In this document: piece by piece, positions 25,825 through 33,236 of the stretch | Position numbering within the stretch: the first letter of the stretch is position 1 | How the letters are laid out: the number at the start of each line of letters is the position of its first letter | From: Armatimonadota bacterium | GTDB lineage: Bacteria > Armatimonadota > JAAZEB01 | DNA: 35,582 nt | Direction: 5' to 3' | Assembly: GCA_016199585.1 (NCBI GenBank) | Contig: JACQGM010000133.1 | Coordinates: forward strand, 1-35,582 | Notes under the pieces: generated by a model | Seen by the model: the letters and a program-made list of their open reading frames with translations, nothing else | Databases searched by the model: none | What the model was told of the DNA's origin: nothing | Made by a program: the position numbers and the translations under genes

Positions 25825-27078
25825 TTGATTGATATTACCAAGCTCTTCTGCGACCGGGATACTACGGGAGATCCCCTGCGCTACGGACACCGCCGCGGGG
25901 CGGATCACGGAAGCCCTCATCGCACCGAGGGCAAGGGGCACGAGGTGCCGCGCTCGGCAGCGGAGCGCCGCCCCGTCGTCGCCTGGAACACCACGCGGCG
26001 CTGCAACCTCGCCTGCGTACACTGCTATACGGACTCTTACAACAAGCGCTACCCCGGTGAGCTGACCACCGAAGAGGGCAAGGCGCTCATCGATGACCTG
26101 GCCGCGTTCGGCGTCCCGGCGCTGCTCCTCTCCGGCGGCGAGCCGCTCGTCCGCAAGGACCTCTTCGAGCTCGCCGCGCACGCCCGCGCCCGGGGACTGC
26201 GCATCACGCTCTCCACCAACGGCACGCTGATCAACGAAGCGAACGCCCAACGCATCCGCGAGGCCGGGTTCAGCTACGTCGGCATCTCCCTCGACGGCCT
26301 CGGCGAGACGAACGACCGCTTCCGCGGCATGGAGGGTGCCTTCGACCTCGCCCTGCGCGGCGTCCGCAATTGCACGGCGGTGGACCAGAAGGTCGGCCTG
26401 CGGCTCACGCTCACCCGGCGCAACTACCAGGATCTGCACGGTGTCTTCGACTTCATCGAGGCCGAGGGGATCCAGCGCGCCTGCTTCTACCACCTCGTCT
26501 ACGCCGGCCGCGGCAGCGAGATGGCCCACGACGACCTGAGCCACGCCGAGTCCCGACGCGCCATGGATATCATCCTCCAGCGCACCCTCGACTTCCACGA
26601 GCGCGGCTTGCACAAGGATATCCTGACCGTGGACAACCACGTGGATGGTCCCTACCTCTACCTGAAGCTGCGCCAGACCGACCCCGAGCGCGCCGAGCGC
26701 GTGCGCGGCCTCCTGGAATGGAACGGCGGCGGCGCCAACTCCTCGGGGGTCGGCTTCGGAAACATCGATCCCGTCGGGAACGTCCACCCGGATCAGTTCT
26801 GGCAAGGGCACACCTTCGGCAACGTGCGCGACCGCAAGTTCAGCGAGATCTGGACCGACACGAGCGACCCGCTGATGGCCGGACTGAAGAACCGCCTGCC
26901 GCTGCTCAAGGGGAAGTGCCGCGACTGCAAGTTCCTCAGCATGTGCGGCGGCAGCTTCCGCGTGCGCGCCCTCTCCGTCACCGGCGACCCCTGGGCGCCG
27001 GATCCCGCCTGCTACCTCAGCGAGCGGGAGGCGACCACCGGCAGTCTCGACGCCGAGCCCGCCGCCACCGCCGCCTGA
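25825..27078 (+). CDS. ahbC: Radical SAM 12,18-didecarboxysiroheme deacetylase (AhbC)
   Basis: A 417-residue radical SAM enzyme of the alternative, siroheme-dependent haem pathway. AhbC removes two acetate side chains from 12,18-didecarboxysiroheme to give Fe-coproporphyrin. The N-terminus MIDITKLFC...DPLRYG is the family start and supports TTG 25825, which has GGGAGGGA upstream. TTRRCNLACVHCYTDSYN holds the CX3CX2C [4Fe-4S]/SAM site, and LLSGGEPLVRKD is the GGE motif. The C-terminal GKCRDCKFLSMCGGSFR...DPACYL supplies cysteines for an auxiliary cluster. NirJ, AhbC and AhbD are close relatives, so NirJ-like activity cannot be excluded. Being just upstream of a haem-rich cytochrome operon fits a haem-supply role. 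Confidence 0.82.
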   Translation: MIDITKLFCDRDTTGDPLRYGHRRGADHGSPHRTEGKGHEVPRSAAERRPVVAWNTTRRCNLACVHCYTDSYNKRYPGELTTEEGKALIDDLAAFGVPALLLSGGEPLVRKDLFELAAHARARGLRITLSTNGTLINEANAQRIREAGFSYVGISLDGLGETNDRFRGMEGAFDLALRGVRNCTAVDQKVGLRLTLTRRNYQDLHGVFDFIEAEGIQRACFYHLVYAGRGSEMAHDDLSHAESRRAMDIILQRTLDFHERGLHKDILTVDNHVDGPYLYLKLRQTDPERAERVRGLLEWNGGGANSSGVGFGNIDPVGNVHPDQFWQGHTFGNVRDRKFSEIWTDTSDPLMAGLKNRLPLLKGKCRDCKFLSMCGGSFRVRALSVTGDPWAPDPACYLSEREATTGSLDAEPAATAA

Positions 27079-27095
27079 ACCCGGTTCGCGCCGCC

Positions 27096-27118
27096 GGCCC
27101 GGGCCACGAGCCCGGGCC
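27096..27118 (+). terminator. Stem-loop after ahbC
   Basis: GGCCCGGGC pairs with GCCCGGGCC around CACGA, beginning 17 bases after the ahbC stop. There is no T-run, so it may be a pause or Rho-assisted end. Confidence 0.5.
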
Positions 27119-27330
27119 CGGCCGCCGGGCGCCCCCGGATTCCCGCACGCCTCCGGCGCCCCTCCGCGCCCGCGAGCCCGCCGCAGGCGCCCCTCACCAG
27201 CCCCATCGCCGTGCGCCGGCCCCCCGGTCGCTTCCCCACCCGCCCGCCGGGCCGCTTCCTCCGCCCCGTAAGGGCAAACTCCTATTCACGCTAGGAACAA
27301 TCCCCTACGATCTTTCAGGAACTACACCGA

Positions 27331-27359
27331 TAGACACTCAACCGCTCGTATGTTACACT
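27331..27359 (+). promoter_or_regulatory. Candidate sigma-70 promoter
   Basis: TAGACA (27331-27336) and TACACT (27354-27359) are separated by exactly 17 bases, in the most AT-rich part of the leader. Transcription would start near 27366, just before the palindrome. Confidence 0.45.
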
Positions 27360-27368
27360 CCGGGCAGA

Positions 27369-27388
27369 TTTGTGAGATACGTCACAAA
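27369..27388 (+). promoter_or_regulatory. CRP/FNR-family operator palindrome
   Basis: TTTGTGA-GATACG-TCACAAA is a perfect 7+7 inverted repeat with the TGTGA-N6-TCACA geometry of CRP-type sites. If the promoter at 27331-27359 is used, the site is centred about +12 and would repress. If a weaker -10 (TCTTAG, 27408-27413) is used, it is centred at -41.5, the class II activator position. Confidence 0.65.
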
Positions 27389-27716
27389 GCCACTGGACCC
27401 CGGACCCTCTTAGGCCGGTTGCACGCATGGGACTCCGTCGCTGCCGCGGAGTCCGGGAGGGCCGGCGGGGGGCGGGGAGCCAGGCTACGGGGAGAGAACC
27501 GCGCACGAACGCATCAGACCTTCACCATCCAGGGAATTGCCTATCGCCTGCCAGGCAGACTCCGCACTGCAACTACGGGTTGTTCCTGAGGGATCTGGTC
27601 CCGGCGTTCTCAGGGCGATCCCCGGGAATCGGCGCCGTCGAGGCGCCGCCGAGCCGGCTGAAGACGCGGTGCGCGGTGCGGGGGGCAGCCCTCGTTCAAA
27701 GTAAGGAGGGATCGGG

Positions 27717-28610
27717 GTGAAACGATGGGGCGTCCTCCTGGGCGCCACGCTCAGTCTGGGCATCCTGTTGGCCTGCAGCGGCAGGCTGGCGGGCCAGCAG
27801 CCGCCGGAGGCGCAAGCCACCTACGTCGGCTCCCAGATTTGCGCGGGGTGCCACCAGGACCTAGCCAAGGAGTGGGAGAAGCTATCGCATGCCCGCTACC
27901 TGATGGCCGAGAAACGCGAAGCGGCGGGCAAAGGGTGTGAGGAGTGCCACGGCCCCGGCAGCAAGCACATTGCCGGGGACGTCCGGGCGATCCGCAACCC
28001 GGCGAAGATGAAGCCCGCAGAGGCGTCGCAGGTGTGCCTCCAGTGCCACCGCAACGTCCTGAAGGCATCGGAGTGGCACAGCTCGGCGCACGCCGCCGGC
28101 GGAGTCACCTGCACGAGCTGCCACGAAGTCCACCACGCCACCAAGGGCCCGCAATCGCTGCGCGCGCCGGTGACCGAGTTGTGCCTGAGCTGCCACCCCT
28201 CACAACGGGCCGAGTTCAAGCAGAACTCGCACCACCCGGTCTTCGAGGGCCGCGTGGGGTGCCAGGATTGTCACGACCCGCACCGCCGCACCGACACGGT
28301 GAACCTGGCGAAGACCGGCCAGACTCAGGTGTGTGTCACCTGCCACACGGAGAAGGCCGGCCCGTACCTGTTCGAGCACGACGCCACGGCGGGCGACATG
28401 GACGAGGGCTGCCTGACGTGCCACCGGCCGCACGGCTCGCCAAATGCGTCGCTGGTGAAGGCGGCCGGGCGCGGCCTCTGCCAGCAGTGCCACATTGACA
28501 TGATCCAGCACCGCGCCGGCGTGGCCGGAGCGGGCATCGCCAACTGCTGGTCGGCGGGGTGCCACTCCCAGGTCCACGGCTCCAACGCCAACCCCCGGTT
28601 CCTGCGGTAG
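27717..28610 (+). CDS. mtrA: Decahaem c-type cytochrome, DmsE/MtrA family
   Basis: A 297-residue exported multihaem cytochrome. Nine CxxCH motifs (CAGCH, CEECH, CLQCH, CTSCH, CLSCH, CQDCH, CVTCH, CLTCH, CQQCH) and one CWSAGCH (CX4CH) near the C-terminus make ten haem sites. This matches DmsE/MtrA/PioA proteins, as do the length and the CEECHGPGSKH block. The start VKRWGVLLGATLSLGILLAC is a signal peptide; LLAC could be a lipobox. GTG 27717 follows AAGGAGGG by 6 bases. Family members sit inside an outer-membrane barrel and pass electrons between periplasm and surface. The next gene, 12 bases on, encodes such a barrel. Confidence 0.92.
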   Translation: MKRWGVLLGATLSLGILLACSGRLAGQQPPEAQATYVGSQICAGCHQDLAKEWEKLSHARYLMAEKREAAGKGCEECHGPGSKHIAGDVRAIRNPAKMKPAEASQVCLQCHRNVLKASEWHSSAHAAGGVTCTSCHEVHHATKGPQSLRAPVTELCLSCHPSQRAEFKQNSHHPVFEGRVGCQDCHDPHRRTDTVNLAKTGQTQVCVTCHTEKAGPYLFEHDATAGDMDEGCLTCHRPHGSPNASLVKAAGRGLCQQCHIDMIQHRAGVAGAGIANCWSAGCHSQVHGSNANPRFLR

Positions 28611-28622
28611 GAGAGGACGTTT

Positions 28623-30281
28623 ATGAGACTCAGACACTTCTCCCGAATCTGCCTGCCGCTGCTGCTGGTGGTGGGCGGCGCGACCAACGTCCAGGGGGCG
28701 CCGGAGGTGATGCCCTTCAGCGGAATCCCTGAGACGCGGATCGAGCTGCGCGGCCCGATTGTGGCGCCGCTGCTCGGCGGGAACCTGCTCGTGCCTCGGT
28801 GGGAGAGCACCGACGTCAGCGGCTCGGCGGCCCGCTTCGGCAAGTACGCCGTGCCGCTGGAGGGAGGCACGATCGGCTACCTGCAGGTCGACTCCCTGCA
28901 GGGCGACCAGAGCCTGCTGAGGCTCTCCCTCAGCAATCCCGGCGAGGCCGCCACCGCCGGCGGGGTGCGCTACGATGTGCCCTTCCCCCGCGCCTTCATC
29001 GCCCTGGCCGGCGACCGCTTCCGCTTCAACCTCTACCCCGAAGCCGGCGGGTCCATCCGCCAGAACTGGCTCGCCTCCGCCGGCACCGTGCTCGCCGACG
29101 GCAAGACCTTCGTGGGCGTTGATGCCCGGCACACCGGGCTGCGCATCACCAAGACGACCCGAAATGTGGACTGGTCGGCCAACACCACCCGCGTCCTTGC
29201 CAGCCGGCCCTTCGGCAGCGGCGACCTCACCTTCGGGCTGGACCTGCGCGACTTCGTCAACCGCGACGGCGTCGGCGTCGGCTCGCACCTGACGGGCTAC
29301 CGCCTCAACTACGCGACCGTCTTGCCGCGGCTCTCCACCCTCGGGCTCACCTACGCCCGGGCGGAGACGGCCCTCCTCGGGAGGAGCCCGGCGGTGGATG
29401 CGATCACGCTCCTCGCCACCAGCCCCGTCGGCGGCAAGGTGATCGCCACCGCCCGCCTGGACAACCGCCGCGTCTCCCGACCGATCGCGCAGACCGCCTT
29501 CACGCGCGCTGCCACTGCCGCGCGCTTCGACGTGCGCTACTCCGGCATCCGCGGCCTGAAGCTGCGCGCCGGCTACGACCGCACCGAGTCCGACCGGGTG
29601 AACCGCTCGCACACGAGCACCGACCACCCGGTATGGGACAAGCTCTGGGCAACCGCCACCTACCGACCGGTGCGCCGCTGGCAGGTGCTCGGCAAGGCCT
29701 TCGCGCGCGCCAACGACAACCCGCCTCCCAGCGGGTTGAGCGACCCGGCCCTGGGAGCCGTGCAGAGCACCATCCTGCCCCTGGTGATGAACCTGGACCG
29801 GGGCGCCGAGCTGCGGCTGCAGGGCGCGCCCTCGGACAACTCGTCCGTCTACCTCGCCGCGGCCACCCGCTATCGCAAGAACACCCGCCGCGTCGTCGAG
29901 GTGCAGTACGATACGACCTCGCTCGGCGGCTGGCTGCAAGTCGGGCCGCGGGCGAGCCTGAATGCGGACTACACCATCGTGTGGGCCGACAGCAGGAACC
30001 TGCCGGTGGCGCAATGGCTATCCGACTCCAAGGTGGCCACCGTCGGCGGCAGCTTCACCGTCTCGTCCAGGCTTTCGCTGGATGGCAGCTACGCCAACTA
30101 CCGGGCGACGGGGAGCCAGAGCATCACCCAGGATACCTGGGGAATCAGCGCTCGCCGCCAGTTGACTCCCGGCTCCACCTGGAGCCTGGACTTCCGGCGT
30201 GACCAATACCGTGACCGGGTGAGCACCGCCCAGAGCTACACCGCCAACGTGCTTGGCGTCAGCGGCTCCACCCGGTTCTGA
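28623..30281 (+). CDS. mtrB: Outer-membrane beta-barrel porin, MtrB/PioB-like
   Basis: A 552-residue exported barrel protein. RLRHFSRICLPLLLVVGGATNVQGAP is the signal peptide. From about residue 80 on, alternating strands such as RFRFNLYPEAGGS, LRAGYDRTESDR and LSLDGSYANYRAT run to a C-terminal phenylalanine (VSGSTRF), the outer-membrane insertion signal. In porin-cytochrome complexes this barrel sheaths the decahaem protein encoded just upstream. The protein is shorter than typical MtrB (roughly 650-700 residues), and sequence similarity in such barrels is weak, so the assignment leans on gene order. ATG 28623 follows GGAGAGGA. Confidence 0.78.
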   Translation: MRLRHFSRICLPLLLVVGGATNVQGAPEVMPFSGIPETRIELRGPIVAPLLGGNLLVPRWESTDVSGSAARFGKYAVPLEGGTIGYLQVDSLQGDQSLLRLSLSNPGEAATAGGVRYDVPFPRAFIALAGDRFRFNLYPEAGGSIRQNWLASAGTVLADGKTFVGVDARHTGLRITKTTRNVDWSANTTRVLASRPFGSGDLTFGLDLRDFVNRDGVGVGSHLTGYRLNYATVLPRLSTLGLTYARAETALLGRSPAVDAITLLATSPVGGKVIATARLDNRRVSRPIAQTAFTRAATAARFDVRYSGIRGLKLRAGYDRTESDRVNRSHTSTDHPVWDKLWATATYRPVRRWQVLGKAFARANDNPPPSGLSDPALGAVQSTILPLVMNLDRGAELRLQGAPSDNSSVYLAAATRYRKNTRRVVEVQYDTTSLGGWLQVGPRASLNADYTIVWADSRNLPVAQWLSDSKVATVGGSFTVSSRLSLDGSYANYRATGSQSITQDTWGISARRQLTPGSTWSLDFRRDQYRDRVSTAQSYTANVLGVSGSTRF

Positions 30282-30322
30282 GGCAGCGGAGGTTTGTTTC
30301 GTCTGACGAAACGGAAGAGGCA

Positions 30323-30952
30323 ATGACAGGAAAGAAGAGATACGCCGCCGCCGGTGCCCTCATCCTCGGGCTGTTTGCCGGCTGCGGCGGGCTGACCACC
30401 AAGCACACGGAGTTCCGTGCCGGGCCGGCCGCCTCCGTCAGCGTAACGCCCGGGCAGGCCACCATGACGGTGGGTGCCGCCGAGACGTTCCGCGCCGAGG
30501 CCCGAGACAGCAGGGGCCTGCTCGTGGAGGGCGCCCAGTTCACCTGGAAGTCGCTCGCCGAGGGCGTGGTGACGGTAGCGAATGGCGTTGCGACCGGCGT
30601 GGCGCCGGGGCAGACCACCATCATGGCCGTCTACAACCCCGCACCGGGCCAGAGCTCGATGATCGCTCAGGCGCGGGTGACGGTGGTCGCCGGCGAGGTG
30701 CAGTACAGCTTCGACCAGCACATCAAGCCGATCGCCACGCGGGCGTGCTCCTGCCACGCATCCATGGCCGCCACGGGATCGATGGCCGACAACGGCAACA
30801 TCACCTCCCGCGGCTATGTGGTGGCGGGCAACCCGGACGGCAGTAGCTACCTGACAGTTGGAGCCGGCGGCTCGTCACACTCCGGCGGCAACGCCTGGGG
30901 TGGCGACCAGTCGGCAGTGAGGAAGTGGATCGAGCAGGGCGCCAAGCCCTGA
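30323..30952 (+). CDS. Ig-domain lipoprotein with contracted CSCH haem-like motif
   Basis: A 209-residue lipoprotein. The signal ends in LGLFAGC (lipobox Cys near residue 21). A BIG2-type Ig-like domain covers about residues 34-128 (SVSVTPGQATMTVGAAETF...GVAPGQTTIMAVY). The C-terminal domain matches small c-type cytochromes of the SF..I.PI...C..CH type: YSFDQHIKPIATRACSCHAS, then SSYLTVGAGG and VRKWIEQGAKP. The haem motif is CSCH (or AxxCH with one shifted Cys) instead of CxxCH, so haem attachment through one Cys or none is possible. It lies 41 bases after the barrel gene, with GAAGAGG before its ATG. Confidence 0.75.
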   Translation: MTGKKRYAAAGALILGLFAGCGGLTTKHTEFRAGPAASVSVTPGQATMTVGAAETFRAEARDSRGLLVEGAQFTWKSLAEGVVTVANGVATGVAPGQTTIMAVYNPAPGQSSMIAQARVTVVAGEVQYSFDQHIKPIATRACSCHASMAATGSMADNGNITSRGYVVAGNPDGSSYLTVGAGGSSHSGGNAWGGDQSAVRKWIEQGAKP

Positions 30953-30998
30953 GCGCGAGTTCAGGCCAATGAGCCAGCGTTTGAGGAGGAACCAACGA

Positions 30999-32963
30999 AT
31001 GAAGAGACAGCGCATGGCAGCGTGGGGCGCCGCTGCGGTAGCCCTGGCGCTCCTGCTCGGGGGATCCGGCTGCGGAAGGGCGTTCCGCAGCGATGACGGT
31101 GGCGACCCTTCGGCCACCAGCCGCGTTACCGTCGCCCCCACCAGCGATGGAACCGTGAGGGCCGGTGAGAGCGTGAAGTTCGTCGCGGTCTCCGCCGGCA
31201 GCGACGGCCAGCCCGTATCCGCCAGCTATAGCTGGGCCGTGGAGCCGGCGGATCTGGGCGACCTCTTCGCCACCGGCGCGGAGGCGGTCTTCACCGGCAA
31301 GAAGCCGGGCACCGGCAAGATCAGCGCCGTCGCCTCCAACGGCGTGCGCGGCGAAGCGCAGGTGACGGTGGTCGCCGGCGAAATCGCCAATCTGCGCGTC
31401 GAATCGCAGAACGCCAAGACCACCCTCGAAGCGGGTGAGACGGAGCACTTCGTCGTCACCGGCGAGGACCTGGGCCAGAACGTCGTTGGCCAATCCCGCT
31501 CGCGGGTGGTGCTCACCCCCGTGTGGACCGTGACCAACGGCATCGGCACGATCACCACCGGTGGCGATTTCACCGCCGCCGGCGCCGGCATCGGCAAGAG
31601 CGGCCAGATCATCGCCACCGTGGATAACCTCCAGGGGTCCATTACCATCAACGTGGTCGCCGGGTCGCGCGCCACCTTCGTCGGCGCCGATTCCTGCAAG
31701 GGCTGCCACGCCACGGAATACGCCGCCTGGAAGACCTCGAACCACTCCAGCGCCTACGACAAGCTGAAGGCGATGGGGCGGATGCCCGGCTGCCAGGGCT
31801 GCCACGTCGTCGGCCTGGGCCAGGGCGGCTTCGTGGATGAGGCCACCACGCCCGGCCTGACCAACATCCAGTGCGAGAACTGCCACGGCGCGGCCAGCCT
31901 GCACGTGGCGGGCGGCGGAGACAAGGCGCAGATCCGCACCGGCGAGCAGGTGCTCGCTCAGCCGCAGATCTGTGGCGACTGCCACACCGGCGGCAGCCAC
32001 GGCACTTTCGAGGAGTGGCAGCAGTCGCCCCATGCCACGCATGGCGCGCACCCCGCCGACTCCTTCGAGGCAGGCACGAGCATGGCCTGCGGCCTCTGTC
32101 ACTCCGGCCTCATCCGCCGGGCGATCAAGGATGACGGCAAGACGGTGGCCGAGATCAGCAATCCCACCTTCGGTGCCCAGGCAGCGGCAGTGAGCGTCCC
32201 CTGCGCCACGTGCCACGACCCGCACAAGAAGACGGCGCACGAGCGCCAGCTTCGCTACCCGACCAGCTCAACGGCGTACTTCGGGCTGAACTCCAGCTCG
32301 CCGCAGTGGGATGATAGCATCCAGATCTGCGGTCAGTGCCACAACGGGCGCGCGGCGGCCGTCTCCTCAACCAGCCGCCCGCCGCACCACTCGCCGCAGT
32401 ACAACATGCTCGTCGGTGACTTCGGGCCGAAGAGCCAGACCGGTCTGGACCCGGCCCCGGCCACCGCGCAGTCCGCCCACCGTACTATCGAAGGGCAGTG
32501 TACCCACTGCCACATGTACAGCAAGGCGGCAAACCACAGCACCGGCGCGCCCGGCGTCTTCGGGCACACCTTCCACGTGGATCTGCGCGGGTGCGCTCCC
32601 TGCCACAGCGAGGCGGATGCCGGCGCCCGCCGGGCCTCGACCAAGCAGGACATCACCAACCGCATGAACGCGCTGAAGGCCCGTCTCGATGCCTGGGCGG
32701 CGACCTCGCCGCTGTATGCCACCTACGGCAACCTAGCATGGGAGTACACCAATGAGGGTGTGCTGAGCAACCCGAACGAAGACTCCGCCCTGGTCGGACC
32801 GAGCACCGCCGACCAGAGGCAGATCCCGGCCGCCGTCAAGCAGGCTCGGTTCAACCTCTACCTGGTGCTGCACGACGGCAGCTACGGCTCGCACAACGCG
32901 GCCTACGCGCGTTGGATGCTGGATCAGGGCCACGCGGCCCTTACGGCAGCCGGCATTCCGTAG
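30999..32963 (+). CDS. Nine-haem Ig-domain lipoprotein cytochrome
   Basis: A 654-residue lipoprotein cytochrome, probably the surface-exposed terminal subunit of the conduit. AVALALLLGGSGC is the lipoprotein signal. Residues about 35-125 and 126-220 look like two Ig/BIG2-like domains (each with a VTVVAGE- or NVVAGS-type end). The cytochrome part begins FVGADSCKGCHATEYAAWK. It contains nine CxxCH motifs: CKGCH, CQGCH, CENCH, CGDCH, CGLCH, CATCH, CGQCH, CTHCH and CAPCH. Residues after about 560 have no haem and are helical. ATG 30999 is favoured over 30969 because GAGGAGGA lies 8 bases upstream. It is the last gene before two strong stem-loops. Confidence 0.88.
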   Translation: MKRQRMAAWGAAAVALALLLGGSGCGRAFRSDDGGDPSATSRVTVAPTSDGTVRAGESVKFVAVSAGSDGQPVSASYSWAVEPADLGDLFATGAEAVFTGKKPGTGKISAVASNGVRGEAQVTVVAGEIANLRVESQNAKTTLEAGETEHFVVTGEDLGQNVVGQSRSRVVLTPVWTVTNGIGTITTGGDFTAAGAGIGKSGQIIATVDNLQGSITINVVAGSRATFVGADSCKGCHATEYAAWKTSNHSSAYDKLKAMGRMPGCQGCHVVGLGQGGFVDEATTPGLTNIQCENCHGAASLHVAGGGDKAQIRTGEQVLAQPQICGDCHTGGSHGTFEEWQQSPHATHGAHPADSFEAGTSMACGLCHSGLIRRAIKDDGKTVAEISNPTFGAQAAAVSVPCATCHDPHKKTAHERQLRYPTSSTAYFGLNSSSPQWDDSIQICGQCHNGRAAAVSSTSRPPHHSPQYNMLVGDFGPKSQTGLDPAPATAQSAHRTIEGQCTHCHMYSKAANHSTGAPGVFGHTFHVDLRGCAPCHSEADAGARRASTKQDITNRMNALKARLDAWAATSPLYATYGNLAWEYTNEGVLSNPNEDSALVGPSTADQRQIPAAVKQARFNLYLVLHDGSYGSHNAAYARWMLDQGHAALTAAGIP

Positions 32964-32968
32964 CCCGC

Positions 32969-33006
32969 CATGCTATGACAGCAGCGCATGCTGCTGCCAT
33001 AGCATG
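32969..33006 (+). terminator. Terminator-like stem-loop 1 after the cytochrome operon
   Basis: CATGCTATG-A-CAGCAGC pairs with GCTGCTG-C-CATAGCATG around a GCAT loop, giving 16 pairs with one mismatch. It begins 6 bases after the stop codon. Confidence 0.7.
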
Positions 33007-33017
33007 TGATCCTCGAA

Positions 33018-33058
33018 CGGCCGGGCGGCCGCCAACACCCACGGCGGCCGCCCGGCCG
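33018..33058 (+). terminator. Terminator-like stem-loop 2, perfect 16-bp stem
   Basis: A perfect 16-bp stem (CGGCCGGGCGGCCGCC with its complement) surrounds the loop AACACCCAC, 12 bases after the first hairpin. Two such structures in tandem should stop transcription in either direction. Confidence 0.7.
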
Positions 33059-33088
33059 CACTCTGTACGCCGCCAGGCGTCCACGTTG

Positions 33089-33236
33089 GTCCTACAACCG
33101 CAGACACGCGCGAATAGATGCGAATCGGCTTTGGAGTGCCGCCGTTGCGCGGCCTGCGGCGGACCCGGATGGATGCTCACTCACTGTCCATTCGCGTTGA
33201 TTTGCGTTCATTCGCGGTTACGCACGGTTGTAGGAC
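33089..33236. repeat. MITE-like inverted-repeat element
   Basis: GTCCTACAACCG (33089-33100) recurs as its exact complement CGGTTGTAGGAC (33225-33236). Inside, the similarity continues imperfectly: CGCGAATAGATGCGAATC on the left against the complement of GATTTGCGTTCATTCGCG on the right. The arms are therefore about 40 bases around a GC-rich centre. There is no transposase and no coding capacity. The right arm contains ATTCGCG-type units often seen in intergenic repeats of other bacteria. Confidence 0.6.

Larger units (their letters stand above)
27079..27716 (+). promoter_or_regulatory. Long leader of the cytochrome operon
   Basis: The 638 bases between ahbC and the decahaem gene hold no convincing gene; the track's ORFs here lack ribosome-binding sites and family features. 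They contain a terminator-like stem after ahbC, a candidate promoter at 27331-27359, a CRP/FNR-like palindrome at 27369-27388 and an 8-bp stem-loop (GGACTCCG/CGGAGTCC, 27430-27454). About 250 further bases precede GTG 27717. The untranslated leader would be over 300 bases, long enough for RNA-level control. Confidence 0.6.

Noticed and set aside
27382-27500. Cobalamin riboswitch (AGCCACTG and AGCCAGG pieces)
   Set aside because: The remaining B12-riboswitch blocks (GGTGCC, CCCGCAACTGTA, GGGAAGG) are missing and the spacing is wrong.
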